From: Pseudomonadota bacterium
GTDB lineage: Bacteria; Pseudomonadota; Gammaproteobacteria; Steroidobacterales; Steroidobacteraceae
Length of the DNA: 22,636 nucleotides
Direction: 5' to 3'
Assembly (NCBI GenBank): GCA_003242495.1
Contig: QGUO01000005.1
Location: 1-22,636, forward strand
The translations under genes were made by a program, and so were the position numbers. Below the pieces are notes generated by a model. It had not been told where the DNA came from. It did no database searches and worked only from the letters and a program-made list of their open reading frames with translations. Positions 15,459 through 22,636 of this stretch are shown in pieces (positions within the stretch are counted from its first letter, which is position 1; each line of letters begins with the position of its first letter).

Positions 15459-16877
15459 ATGACCCCAGACAGACAGGCCGCGGGTGCGGTCCTGATACGG
15501 ACGCTGCAAGAAGAGCTTGGCGCGAGCGTGATCCAGACGCCGGGCGAGGCGGATTTCGCGCGCCATCTGCGGGATTTCACCAATGAAGCGCCCCAGGGCT
15601 TGCAGCTGTTGGGCATTGCCTATCCGCATACCACCGAGCAAGTGGCACACATCCTGCGCGCCTGCCACGCGGCGAACGTACCGGTGACGCCGCAGGGCGG
15701 GCTCACGGGTATCGCCGGGGGCGCCGTACCGGTGGTGCCCTCCCTGGTGTTGTCGCTGGAACGGATGCGGGGGATCGAAGAGCTCGACACGAATGCACGG
15801 ACCATGACCGTGTTGGCCGGTACGGTGCTGGAGACCGTGCAGAACGCTGCCGAGGAAGCCGACCTGTTCTTCCCGCTCGATCTGGGCGGGCGCGGCACGG
15901 CGCAGATCGGGGGCAATGCGGCGACCAATGCCGGCGGCAACCGGGTGCTGCGTTACGGCATGATGCGTGATCTCGTGCTCGGCCTGGAAGTGGTACTGGC
16001 CGATGGCACGGTGGTGAGCTCGCTCAACAAGATGCTGAAGAACAATGCCGGCTATGACCTGAAGAATCTGTTCATCGGCAGCGAGGGCACGCTGGGCATC
16101 ATCACCCGCCTGGTGTTACGGCTGTTTCCGAAGCCGCGCAGCGCCGTCACGGGGCTGGTGGCGGTGGCCGATTACGCGGCGCTGCTGGAGCTGTTGCGCG
16201 CAGCCAGCTCGGCGTTCGGCGCCACGCTGGCCGCCTTCGAGGTCATGTGGCCGGAGTTCTACCGGCTGGGAACGACGGCGCTCGGACGCACACCCCCCCT
16301 GCCCGAGGGGCATGGCATCTATGTCCTCCTGGAAACCCTGGGCACCGATCCGCAGCGCGACGAGACACGCTTCCAGGAGGTCATCGCCGAGCTGTTGGAC
16401 TCCGGGCTGCTTCAGGACGCCGTGGTCGCCGGGTCGGGCCGGCAGCGCCAGGAGCTTTGGGCGATTCGCGATTGCCCGGGTGAGTTCCCCAAGGTCGGCC
16501 ATTGGCCGCAGCTCGGTTTCGACGTGAGCCTGCCGGCAGGACGCATCGGGGATTTCGTCGAACACTCGCGCCGGCTGCTGCAGGAGCACCGCCCCGACCT
16601 GGCATGCGTCTACTTCGGCCACTTGGCCGATTCCAACCTTCACCTGTCGGTGCGCGTGCCCGAACAGGCGTCTCCCGCCGAGATCGAGGCCATCGAGGAG
16701 CTGGTCTACCGTGCCGTCGGCGAATGGGGCGGCTCGATTTCCGCAGAGCACGGCATCGGCCTGCTGAAGCGCGCCTTCCTGCACTATTCGCGCAGTCCCG
16801 CCGAGATGGAGCTCATGCGGGCGTTCAAGCGCACGCTCGACCCGAAAGGGATCCTCAATCCAGGTAAAGTGATTTGA
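15459..16877 (+). CDS. FAD-linked D-2-hydroxyacid dehydrogenase (GlcD/D2HGDH-like)
   Basis: A 472-residue cytosolic flavoprotein of the VAO family (FAD_binding_4 plus FAD-oxidase_C domains), the group of glycolate oxidase subunit GlcD, D-lactate and D-2-hydroxyglutarate dehydrogenases. FAD-binding features are PQGGLTGIAGGAVP (78-91), GGRGTAQIGGNAATNAGGNRV (143-163) and GSEGTLGIITRL (207-218). The C-terminal metal/substrate site is intact: His388 and His395 in FGHLADSNLHL and Glu430 in SAEHGIG. The ATG at 15459 is preferred over one at 15405 because it gives the family's normal N-terminus and has AAGG a little upstream. It would oxidise a 2-hydroxyacid released by the upstream pathway. No GlcE/GlcF partner is present, which favours the single-subunit type. 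Confidence 0.9.
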   Translation: MTPDRQAAGAVLIRTLQEELGASVIQTPGEADFARHLRDFTNEAPQGLQLLGIAYPHTTEQVAHILRACHAANVPVTPQGGLTGIAGGAVPVVPSLVLSLERMRGIEELDTNARTMTVLAGTVLETVQNAAEEADLFFPLDLGGRGTAQIGGNAATNAGGNRVLRYGMMRDLVLGLEVVLADGTVVSSLNKMLKNNAGYDLKNLFIGSEGTLGIITRLVLRLFPKPRSAVTGLVAVADYAALLELLRAASSAFGATLAAFEVMWPEFYRLGTTALGRTPPLPEGHGIYVLLETLGTDPQRDETRFQEVIAELLDSGLLQDAVVAGSGRQRQELWAIRDCPGEFPKVGHWPQLGFDVSLPAGRIGDFVEHSRRLLQEHRPDLACVYFGHLADSNLHLSVRVPEQASPAEIEAIEELVYRAVGEWGGSISAEHGIGLLKRAFLHYSRSPAEMELMRAFKRTLDPKGILNPGKVI

Positions 16878-16882
16878 GGCCC

Positions 16883-16916
16883 GCCCGGGAGTCCGGCGCT
16901 GGCGCCGCTCCCGGGC
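16883..16916. terminator. Long GC hairpin between convergent genes
   Basis: GCCCGGGAG (16883-16891) pairs with CTCCCGGGC (16908-16916), and CGGCG (16894-16898) with CGCCG (16903-16907) continues the stem after a two-base bulge. It sits in the 56-bp gap where the FAD-enzyme and formate dehydrogenase genes converge and could act for both. There is no T run, so termination may be inefficient. Confidence 0.55.
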
Positions 16917-16933
16917 CGCACGTGACCCTCGTG

Positions 16934-18157
16934 CTACTTGCCGGGGCCCTGCCCGGGCGACCCGGTAAACCGGGCGGCATCCTCTGCGCCGCGAGTTGCG
17001 TCCCCCGGGGTATAGGCGTGCGCACCGGCGCCGGCCAGCTTCCCCTCGGCAACGATGAGGTATTCCTCGCGAATCGGTCGGCCTTCGAACCAGCACTCGA
17101 GAATTTCGCGGGTACCGGCTGCATAGCGCGCCTGCGCCGAAAGCGAAGAGCCGGAGATGTGCGGCGTCATGGCTTCATGCGGCATGGTGCGCCACGGATG
17201 GTCGCGCGGCGGGGGCTGCGGGAACCACACATCGCCCGCGTAGCCGGCGAGCTGTCCGCTCTCGAGCGCCCGGACGATCGCGTCGCGATCGCAGATCTTG
17301 GCGCGCGCAGTATTCACGAGGTACGTCCCGCGCTTCATCTTGCCGATCAAGGCATCGTCGAACAGCCCCTCCGTTTCAGGGTGCAATGGCATGTTGATGG
17401 TGACCACGTCGCATACCTTGACCAGCGCTTCCGCGTCCGGATGGAAGGTCAGGTCGAGCTCTTTCTCCAGCTCCGTGGGCAGACGATGGCGATCGGTATA
17501 GTGCAGCTTCACATCGAAAGGCTTCAGCCGACGCAGCACGGCCGTGCCGATCCGTCCTGCGCCGACCGTGCCGACATTCATGCCTTCGACATCGTATGAG
17601 CGTTCGACGCAATCGGCGATGTTCCAGCCACCGTCCACCACCCATTGATGGGATGGCAAGTAGTTGCGTACCAGGGCCAGGATCATCATCACCACGTGTT
17701 CCGACACACTGATGCTGTTGGAGTAGGTCACCTCGGCCACTGTGACACCGTGGTTCATGGCCGCCTGCAGGTCGACGTGGTCCGAGCCGATGCCGGCGGT
17801 GATCGCCAGCTTCAATTTCTTCGCCTTGGCAAAGCGCTCGGCGGTGAGATAAGCCGGCCAGAATGGCTGCGAGATCACGATCTCGGCATCCGGCAGCTCC
17901 TTGTCGAAGGTGCTGTCGGGGCGGTCCTTGTCGGACGTGACGACCAGCGTGTGGCCTTGAGACTCGAGGAACTTGCGCAGGCCGAGCTCACCGGAGACGC
18001 AGCCCACCAGCTCGCCGGGCTTGAAATCGAGGCCCTTTGGGGTCGGGGTGGTTTGCCCGTCAGGATATCGGTCGATCTTCGGGATATCGTCGCGGGCGTA
18101 CTTCGGGGGGTATCCCCCGACGGGATCGTCATAGAGGACGCACAAAACCTTCGCCAT
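16934..18157 (-). CDS. fdh: NAD-dependent formate dehydrogenase
   Basis: This 407-residue protein matches the metal-free formate dehydrogenase of Pseudomonas sp. 101 almost without gaps through residue 395 (formate + NAD to CO2 + NADH, cytosolic). Counting the initiator Met, the catalytic set is present: Pro98, Ile123, Asn147, Arg285, Gln314 and His333. The NAD site is GAGRIG (199-204), with Asp222 and Arg223 giving NAD preference. Compared with the Pseudomonas enzyme, the positions of Cys145 and Cys255 are Ser146 and Met256 here, while Cys355 is kept. The start ATG at 18157 has AGGGGG upstream. It would oxidise formate from a C1 by-product of the pathway or supply NADH. It is 285 bp from the preceding gene on its strand, behind a structured leader, so it may have its own promoter. 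Confidence 0.96.
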   Translation of the reverse strand: MAKVLCVLYDDPVGGYPPKYARDDIPKIDRYPDGQTTPTPKGLDFKPGELVGCVSGELGLRKFLESQGHTLVVTSDKDRPDSTFDKELPDAEIVISQPFWPAYLTAERFAKAKKLKLAITAGIGSDHVDLQAAMNHGVTVAEVTYSNSISVSEHVVMMILALVRNYLPSHQWVVDGGWNIADCVERSYDVEGMNVGTVGAGRIGTAVLRRLKPFDVKLHYTDRHRLPTELEKELDLTFHPDAEALVKVCDVVTINMPLHPETEGLFDDALIGKMKRGTYLVNTARAKICDRDAIVRALESGQLAGYAGDVWFPQPPPRDHPWRTMPHEAMTPHISGSSLSAQARYAAGTREILECWFEGRPIREEYLIVAEGKLAGAGAHAYTPGDATRGAEDAARFTGSPGQGPGK

Positions 18158-18178
18158 AAGACCCCCTACGCGCGCGTT

Positions 18179-18237
18179 GAGATCGGATGGTTCAAAGGAC
18201 TTCTTAGATCACTCCCGATCTCCAAGACATTGGAGAT
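18179..18237 (-). promoter_or_regulatory. Overlapping alternative hairpins in the fdh leader
   Basis: ATCTCCAA (18218-18225) and TTGGAGAT (18230-18237) form an 8-bp perfect inverted repeat with a 4-base loop. GAGATCGG (18179-18186) and CCGATCTC (18215-18222) form a second perfect 8-bp pair that shares the bases 18218-18222 with the first, so the two stems exclude each other. In the fdh transcript the last arm lies just upstream of the AGGGGG ribosome site. The layout could be a mutually exclusive RNA switch, or the short palindrome alone may be an operator. Confidence 0.4.
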
Positions 18238-18359
18238 ATCCACGATGCCCGGCGGACTGCACGGGGTCGGTGAAGCGCCGGGGCAAATCCGGAAAGTTTG
18301 CTGCCGGGCGGTCCAGGTCCGCTGCCGTATTCGGCGCACCGGTCGATCCGCCACTCGCG

Positions 18360-18385
18360 GGCGCGCGATCTGCGCGTCGCGCGCC
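18360..18385 (-). terminator. GC stem-loop after the metallo-beta-lactamase-fold gene
   Basis: GGCGCGCGA (18360-18368) and TCGCGCGCC (18377-18385) are perfect 9-bp arms around an 8-base loop, 58 bp past the stop of the minus-strand gene at 18443. No T run follows on that strand, so termination would be partial; it separates that gene from fdh. Confidence 0.4.
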
Positions 18386-18442
18386 TCACAGGATCAGCGG
18401 AGTGCCTTCACCAGCGACCACTTCCGCGCCACAGCGGGCCGT

Positions 18443-19372
18443 TCAGACGATGGATACGCCCAGTTGCCAGGCCCGATGCACCAGCCCGTGCCAGGAATTG
18501 GCGATGAACAGCTCGGGATTGCCCCACTGGGCGTCGAAGTCGACCGTCGGCGTCGCCGCGATCATGTCGGCGATGCTCATGCCCTGTGCCAGAAGCTTCG
18601 ACAGGCGGATCTTCAGCTCGGCGAGCATCTCATGTTCCGCCTGCAAGGCCGTGCGCGACTGTAGCGGCCCGATGCCGGGCACGATTCGGGTCTGGTCATC
18701 GGTGAGCTCCATCAGGGTGCGCGTGGCGTCCGCCAGCCCTCCGATCCAGCCATTGGTGGTGTAATCCGGGAGGGGATAGGCGCCCACCGAGACGATATCG
18801 CCGGCAACCAGCACGTTGGCCGAACGAAAATAGACGTAGATGTCGCCGTCGGTGTGGGCCTGGGGCAGGTAGCCGTAATCGATCTGCTCGCCTCCGAACG
18901 AGAGACTTTCGCGCGTGTAGAACGTCTGGTTCGGCTGCGCCTCGCGCGGCAGGGGCGGAAATTCCCGCTGGCGCCACTTGCAGCGCACGGTGGTGCCCAG
19001 CCACAGGCGCGTGTTCTCGTGGGCGATGATGCGGGTGCCTGCCGCACCCAGCACCTGGTTCGAGCCGGTGTGCTCCCAATGCCAGTGTGTGTTGAAGAGC
19101 GTGTGTACACGGTCGCTGCCCGTGCGCTCCTTGACGACGCGCAGCACGTCCGCGGAACGCTCCGGCGAGCCGCCATCGACCATCAGCACACCTTCGGGTG
19201 AGTCGAACACCACCACGTTCCCGCCACCGCCGGCGATCAGGAACAGTCGTTCGGCCAGTGGCGTGACGCTCAGTGCGGGCGCATGCGCCGCACCTGCACG
19301 GACGAAGCGTGGCAAGGCGCATGCCGCGGCGGCCGACGGGACGACGCGGAGAAAGGCTCGTCTGTCCATCAT
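18443..19372 (-). CDS. Metallo-beta-lactamase-fold hydrolase, Tat signal, altered metal site
   Basis: A 309-residue (or 308 from the second ATG) MBL-fold protein. The N-terminus has a Tat-like signal (DRRAFLRV, then hydrophobic residues 10-20). The fold's first metal motif is NTHWHWEHTG: His96 and His98 are present, but the Asp of HxHxDH is Glu100, followed by His101. His173 (QAHTDGD) and Asp192 (VAGDIVS) match the next ligands, while the last ligand, usually His in PGHGP, is Ile234 (VPGIGP). Site 1 is therefore intact and site 2 degenerate. Similar proteins hydrolyse thioesters, lactones or beta-lactams. Its start overlaps the ankyrin gene's stop (ATGATGG), so the two are translationally coupled. 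The substrate is unknown. Confidence 0.85.
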   Translation of the reverse strand: MMDRRAFLRVVPSAAAACALPRFVRAGAAHAPALSVTPLAERLFLIAGGGGNVVVFDSPEGVLMVDGGSPERSADVLRVVKERTGSDRVHTLFNTHWHWEHTGSNQVLGAAGTRIIAHENTRLWLGTTVRCKWRQREFPPLPREAQPNQTFYTRESLSFGGEQIDYGYLPQAHTDGDIYVYFRSANVLVAGDIVSVGAYPLPDYTTNGWIGGLADATRTLMELTDDQTRIVPGIGPLQSRTALQAEHEMLAELKIRLSKLLAQGMSIADMIAATPTVDFDAQWGNPELFIANSWHGLVHRAWQLGVSIV

Positions 19373-20958
19373 TGCGTCGCTCGCTCCGCGGCCGCTACGG
19401 GTTGCGCAGCTGTTTGAGCGGCCATGAGCTCGCGCAGCAGCTTCTCGGTTTCGGGGTGGGCCTGGATGGAAACACGACCGGAGCCGGTGTTGCTGCCCTT
19501 GGCGATGTCGGCCGGGGTGCGCCCCTGCACGTCCGCCACCATGACGTCCGCGTCATGAGCCACCAGCGCCCTGATCAACTCGTTCCAGCCCCAGCGCGCC
19601 GCGCCGTGCAAGGCGGTCTGGCCGTTGCGAGCGCGCGCGTGGATGTCGGCGCCTGCCGCGAGCAGCACCTCGACGGCTTCGATGGCCTGTGCCTCGGTCT
19701 TGTATCGCCCGCGCGTGTCGATCGGCGACGAGCCCAGGCCTGCCGCCGCCATCAGCGGGGTAATGCCATCCAGGGTCGCAAGATCCGGGTGCGCGCCATG
19801 CTCGAGCAGCAGCCGCATGGCTGCGACGTCGCCCGCTTTGGCCGCCCGGATGAGCGGCGTCGTGCCTACGGTGAGCATCATGTCCGCGCCGCGGTCGTCA
19901 CGCAGCGAGCGGTGGGGCGGGAAGAGCTTGAGCTGCAGATTCGGATTGGCGCCCGCCTGGAGCAGGCGCTCGATCAATTCCAGGCTGCTCGTCTCGTCGA
20001 GGGACGGGCGGTCGGCGCGCCCGCCGGTGGGCAGCGTGTTGGCGTCCACCGCGGCATAAAGCGCGGAACGGCCCCAGTGGTCCCACTTGTCCACGTCCGC
20101 GCCCACCTCGACCAGGAAAGCGGCCACGTCGAAATTGAAGTTGAGTGTCGCGAGCAGCAGCGGCGAGACCCCATCGGGATCGGTGAGATCCTTGTCGGCG
20201 CCGCCTTCGATCAGGGCCCGCGCGCATTCCGTGCAACCCTTGCGTGCCGCGTACAGCAGCGGCGTGAACCCGCCGGAAGGACGCGCCTGCACGCGCGGCT
20301 CGGCCGTGACCTGTCGTTCCCACTCGTTCACGTTGGAACGGGCGTTGACATCCGCGCCGCACGAAATCAAATAGCGCACCATGTCCGGGCGTGCCTCGGC
20401 GGCGGCCCACATGAGCGCCGTCTGTCCACGCCATTTCTCCCGCGCGTTGACATCCGCGCCGTGCCGGACCAGCAACCGGGCGGCATCGACGTTGTTGGTG
20501 CGGGCCACGATCATGAGCGCCGTCTGGCCATCTGCGTTAGGTGACTCCACGTCCGCGCCGCGCTTGAGGAGCTTGCGCATGACGTCCACGTTGCCGCGCA
20601 CGGCCGCTTCCGACATCGGCGTCGAACCGTAATCGTTCTTGGCGTTGGGATCGGCGCCTGCCGCGAGCAGCCGATCGATGAGCTCGACGTCATCGTGGTA
20701 CACGGCCCAATGCAAGGCGGTGGTGCCGTCCAGCGCACGCTGATTGACGTCCGGACGGGGCTTGGCATCGAGCAATGCACGCACCGCCGCCCGGTCGTTC
20801 TTGCTGGCGGCAATCACCAGGGTGGCCGTTTCCTCGACGGCTTCGACGACCGGCCGTTCCGCGGCGACCGCTGTCGCGGCGAGCATCGACACGGCCGCCA
20901 ACACGGATGCCAGCCGTGGGTGGCGGTGCTTGGACTGGTGCTGTGACGTCTGCATCAT
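19369..20958 (-). CDS. Exported ankyrin-repeat protein
   Basis: A 529-residue protein (528 from the second ATG) with a signal peptide ending near VAA (residue 32-33), so it is expected in the periplasm. About eleven ankyrin repeats plus a final partial one follow, each beginning G-x-T-A/P-L and ending in GADVNAR-like turns; examples are GTTALHWAVYHDDVELIDRLL and GQTALMWAAAEARPDMVRYLI. Two repeats carry insertions of 15-30 residues. Ankyrin stacks bind partner proteins and have no catalysis of their own; coupling to the MBL-fold gene points to that product as a possible partner. GGAG about 10 nt upstream is a likely ribosome site. Confidence 0.92.
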   Translation of the reverse strand: MMQTSQHQSKHRHPRLASVLAAVSMLAATAVAAERPVVEAVEETATLVIAASKNDRAAVRALLDAKPRPDVNQRALDGTTALHWAVYHDDVELIDRLLAAGADPNAKNDYGSTPMSEAAVRGNVDVMRKLLKRGADVESPNADGQTALMIVARTNNVDAARLLVRHGADVNAREKWRGQTALMWAAAEARPDMVRYLISCGADVNARSNVNEWERQVTAEPRVQARPSGGFTPLLYAARKGCTECARALIEGGADKDLTDPDGVSPLLLATLNFNFDVAAFLVEVGADVDKWDHWGRSALYAAVDANTLPTGGRADRPSLDETSSLELIERLLQAGANPNLQLKLFPPHRSLRDDRGADMMLTVGTTPLIRAAKAGDVAAMRLLLEHGAHPDLATLDGITPLMAAAGLGSSPIDTRGRYKTEAQAIEAVEVLLAAGADIHARARNGQTALHGAARWGWNELIRALVAHDADVMVADVQGRTPADIAKGSNTGSGRVSIQAHPETEKLLRELMAAQTAAQPVAAAERATQ

Positions 20959-20989
20959 GGTTCAGATCTCCGCGATGGCGCCCGTGCTG

Positions 20990-21157
20990 TCACCCCCTCG
21001 TCCGGGTCGGCACCGCGACCCGTTGCAGGGTGGCGAGCAACACGTTGGCGAGCGGCGTGCGCTCGCTGAATGAATGGGTCGACCGCTCGGGGCGGTTGCT
21101 GCGCCGCCAGACGGCGCGGCGGGCAGCGGACTGGTTGTGGTGCTCGTCGTCGCTCAT
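20990..21157 (-). CDS. Possible small hypothetical protein
   Basis: A 55-residue open frame starting MSDDEHHNQSAARRAVWRR and ending VAVPTRTRG, 32 bp upstream of the ankyrin gene on the same strand. It is basic, without a membrane segment. The third codon positions are almost all G or C, which supports coding. Against it, no ribosome binding site is clear and no family is recognised. Confidence 0.35.
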   Translation of the reverse strand: MSDDEHHNQSAARRAVWRRSNRPERSTHSFSERTPLANVLLATLQRVAVPTRTRG

Positions 21158-21627
21158 GATTGCGGCCGTAGCGCAGGGCGAGGATCGGGCCTTGCTGCCG
21201 TCGCCCCGACAGACAAGGCAAATCCCCCCGCAAATCAGCCATATACTACGGTTTCATGAGGCGCCGGGACAGTATCGAAAACCCCCAAATCGCCTTGCCC
21301 AGGCAATCCTCCGTGGCGCATTCTGCGATCGCTTGCTGCGTCCAGGCAGGCCCTGGCGCGAGGTGGCGACGAATGCCCGAGCGCTTGACGGAGCTGGTCA
21401 TGGCGGCCCAAGGAAGGGTTGCGGGGCGGGCAGGATGGACATCGTCGGGCACGCGCCCGATGATCGCCGGATTCCCGGATTCGTCGACCGCCCACCGTGC
21501 CCCGGCCTCTCCGCATTGACCGTCGTGGCAGCCGTCCCGGGGCCGGCACGGGCCCGGTCGACCTGTACAGTGGCCGCACCTGCCGAGTCCGGTGCCATGA
21601 CATTCCCCCGGCTGCGAGGTGGCACGC
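21158..21627. other. Divergent intergenic stretch, no supported gene
   Basis: About 470 bp between the minus-strand ankyrin/MBL operon and the YhbW-like gene. Several open frames exist on both strands, but none has a recognisable product, start context or conserved motif. An AT-rich patch (CATATACTACGG, around 21239-21250) stands out in otherwise GC-rich DNA and may be part of a promoter for the minus-strand operon. Confidence 0.4.
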
Positions 21628-22614
21628 ATGACCGCACTATCCATTCTCGACCTGGTCCGCGTCACCGAGGAGGCGGACGCTCGCACGGCGCTCGATAACG
21701 CACGCGATCTGGCCGCCCACGCGGAAAACTGGGGCTACCGGCGCTTCTGGGTCGCCGAGCACCACAACTTCCCCGGTATCGCGAGCGCAGCGACCTCCAT
21801 CGTGATCGCGCACATCGCCGCAGGCACGCGCACGATCCGGGTCGGCGCCGGGGGCATCATGCTGCCGAACCACGCACCGATCGTCATCGCCGAGCAGTTC
21901 GGCACGCTTGCGCGGCTTTTCCCGGGACGCATCGATCTCGGGCTTGGACGGGCGCCGGGCACCGACCCCGCGACGGTGCGCGCGCTGCGGCGCTCGCTCG
22001 ACGCGGCGGACAATTTCCCGCAGGACGTGCTGGAGCTCCAGGGCTACTTCAAGCCCGCCGCGCCGGGGCAGCGCGTCGTGGCAGTGCCTGCCGCGGGCAC
22101 CGAGGTTCCCTTGTGGATCCTCGGCTCGAGCACGTTCGGTGCTGCCCTGGCGGCGGACTTGGGGCTGCCCTATGCGTTCGCGTCACACTTCGCGCCGCAA
22201 CAACTGCTGACCGCCCTGGAGATCTATCGCAGCCGCTTCAAGCCTTCGGCACAGCTGGAACGACCCTATGCCATGGTCGGGGTGAACATCATCGCCGCCG
22301 ATACCGACGCCGAGGCGCGCCGCCTTGCGACGACGCAGCAGATGTCCTTCGCGGATCTGCTGCGGGGCGCGCGCAGCCTGAGCCGACCGCCGATCGACGA
22401 CATCGAGACGTATTGGACGCCGCTCGAGAAAGCGCAAGCGATGCAGATGCTGAGCCGCTCCATCATCGGCTCCCCGGCCACGGTGCGCGCGGGCATCGAG
22501 GCGCTCGTTGCCGAAACGCGAGCCGACGAGCTCATCGTGGTTTCGGACGTCTACCATCACCACGCGCGGCTACGCTCCTTCGAGCTCATCGCCCAAAGCG
22601 CCGGTATCGCCTGA
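21628..22614 (+). CDS. yhbW: YhbW-like LLM-class flavin-dependent oxidoreductase
   Basis: A 328-residue protein of the bacterial luciferase-like family, closely resembling E. coli YhbW. Shared segments include LLDL-like SILDLVR near the start, WVAEHHNFPGIASAATS (about 41-57), GGIMLPNHAPIVIAEQFGTL (about 75-94), PGRIDLGLGRAPGTDP and GLPYAFASHFAPQ. It would bind FMN/F420-type flavin and act as a monooxygenase or reductase; the physiological substrate of this subgroup is not known. ATG at 21628 is chosen over GTG at 21619 because GAGGTGG lies just upstream of the ATG. It is transcribed away from the ankyrin operon and may be unrelated to the catabolic locus. Confidence 0.92.
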   Translation: MTALSILDLVRVTEEADARTALDNARDLAAHAENWGYRRFWVAEHHNFPGIASAATSIVIAHIAAGTRTIRVGAGGIMLPNHAPIVIAEQFGTLARLFPGRIDLGLGRAPGTDPATVRALRRSLDAADNFPQDVLELQGYFKPAAPGQRVVAVPAAGTEVPLWILGSSTFGAALAADLGLPYAFASHFAPQQLLTALEIYRSRFKPSAQLERPYAMVGVNIIAADTDAEARRLATTQQMSFADLLRGARSLSRPPIDDIETYWTPLEKAQAMQMLSRSIIGSPATVRAGIEALVAETRADELIVVSDVYHHHARLRSFELIAQSAGIA

Positions 22615-22636
22615 CGCGTCGGCACCCGCCCGCCGC

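Noticed and set aside
17645..18664. 339-codon plus-strand frame spanning fdh start and the MBL-fold end
   Set aside because: Antisense to formate dehydrogenase and the MBL-fold protein, and no family features.
20775..21698. 307-codon plus-strand frame across the ankyrin start and the downstream gap
   Set aside because: It overlaps the well-supported ankyrin N-terminus in antisense and the start of the YhbW-like gene; composition is Arg/Pro rich without motifs.

Overview
The window is high-GC, gene-dense DNA from a proteobacterium. A gamma-proteobacterium of the Steroidobacter/Nevskia type or a sphingomonad fits best: the TonB-dependent receptor is of the kind abundant in those groups, there are many exported SnoaL-like proteins, and the NAD formate dehydrogenase is very close to the Pseudomonas sp. 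101 enzyme. This assignment rests on recalled family resemblance, not on a search. No rRNA, tRNA, CRISPR array, insertion sequence or phage gene is visible.

Layout. (1) 1-173: the end of a LysE-type exporter. (2) 327-2314: two AraC-family regulators facing each other with only 2 bp between their stop codons. (3) 2268-2936 (minus): an exported SnoaL-like protein, divergent from the next operon. (4) 3203-8345 (plus): a quinohemoprotein alcohol dehydrogenase followed by four consecutive exported SnoaL-like proteins, ending at a clear hairpin-T terminator. (5) 8445-9563 (minus): a Tat-exported amidohydrolase of the ACMSD/LigW decarboxylase type. (6) 10000-15159 (plus): a TonB-dependent receptor, two paralogous exported proteins that each look like two NTF2-like halves, and a sixth SnoaL-like lipoprotein. 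(7) 15459-16877 (plus): a cytosolic FAD-linked 2-hydroxyacid dehydrogenase. (8) 16934-20958 (minus): ankyrin-repeat protein, metallo-beta-lactamase-fold protein, then NAD formate dehydrogenase behind a structured leader. (9) 21628-22614 (plus): a YhbW-like flavin-dependent oxidoreductase.

How the genes may work together. The core (2268-15159) reads as an uptake-and-degradation locus for an unidentified, probably cyclic or aromatic organic substrate. The TonB-dependent receptor would bring it across the outer membrane. A periplasmic PQQ/heme c dehydrogenase would oxidise an alcohol. A set of SnoaL/NTF2-fold proteins, a fold used by cofactor-free dehydratases, isomerases, cyclases and lyases, would rearrange or cleave the skeleton. 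An amidohydrolase could decarboxylate or hydrolyse a product. The FAD-dependent 2-hydroxyacid dehydrogenase and formate dehydrogenase could finish small fragments in the cytoplasm. Almost every core enzyme has a Sec, Tat or lipoprotein signal, so most of the chemistry seems to happen in the periplasm.

The most unusual content is the NTF2-fold expansion: six single-domain proteins plus two apparent double-domain proteins in 13 kb, one of which has lost the catalytic His. Other points of note are a metallo-beta-lactamase-fold protein with a degenerate second metal site, a formate dehydrogenase that naturally lacks two reactive cysteines of its model homologue, and two leader regions (upstream of fdh and of the TonB receptor) with notable inverted repeats.
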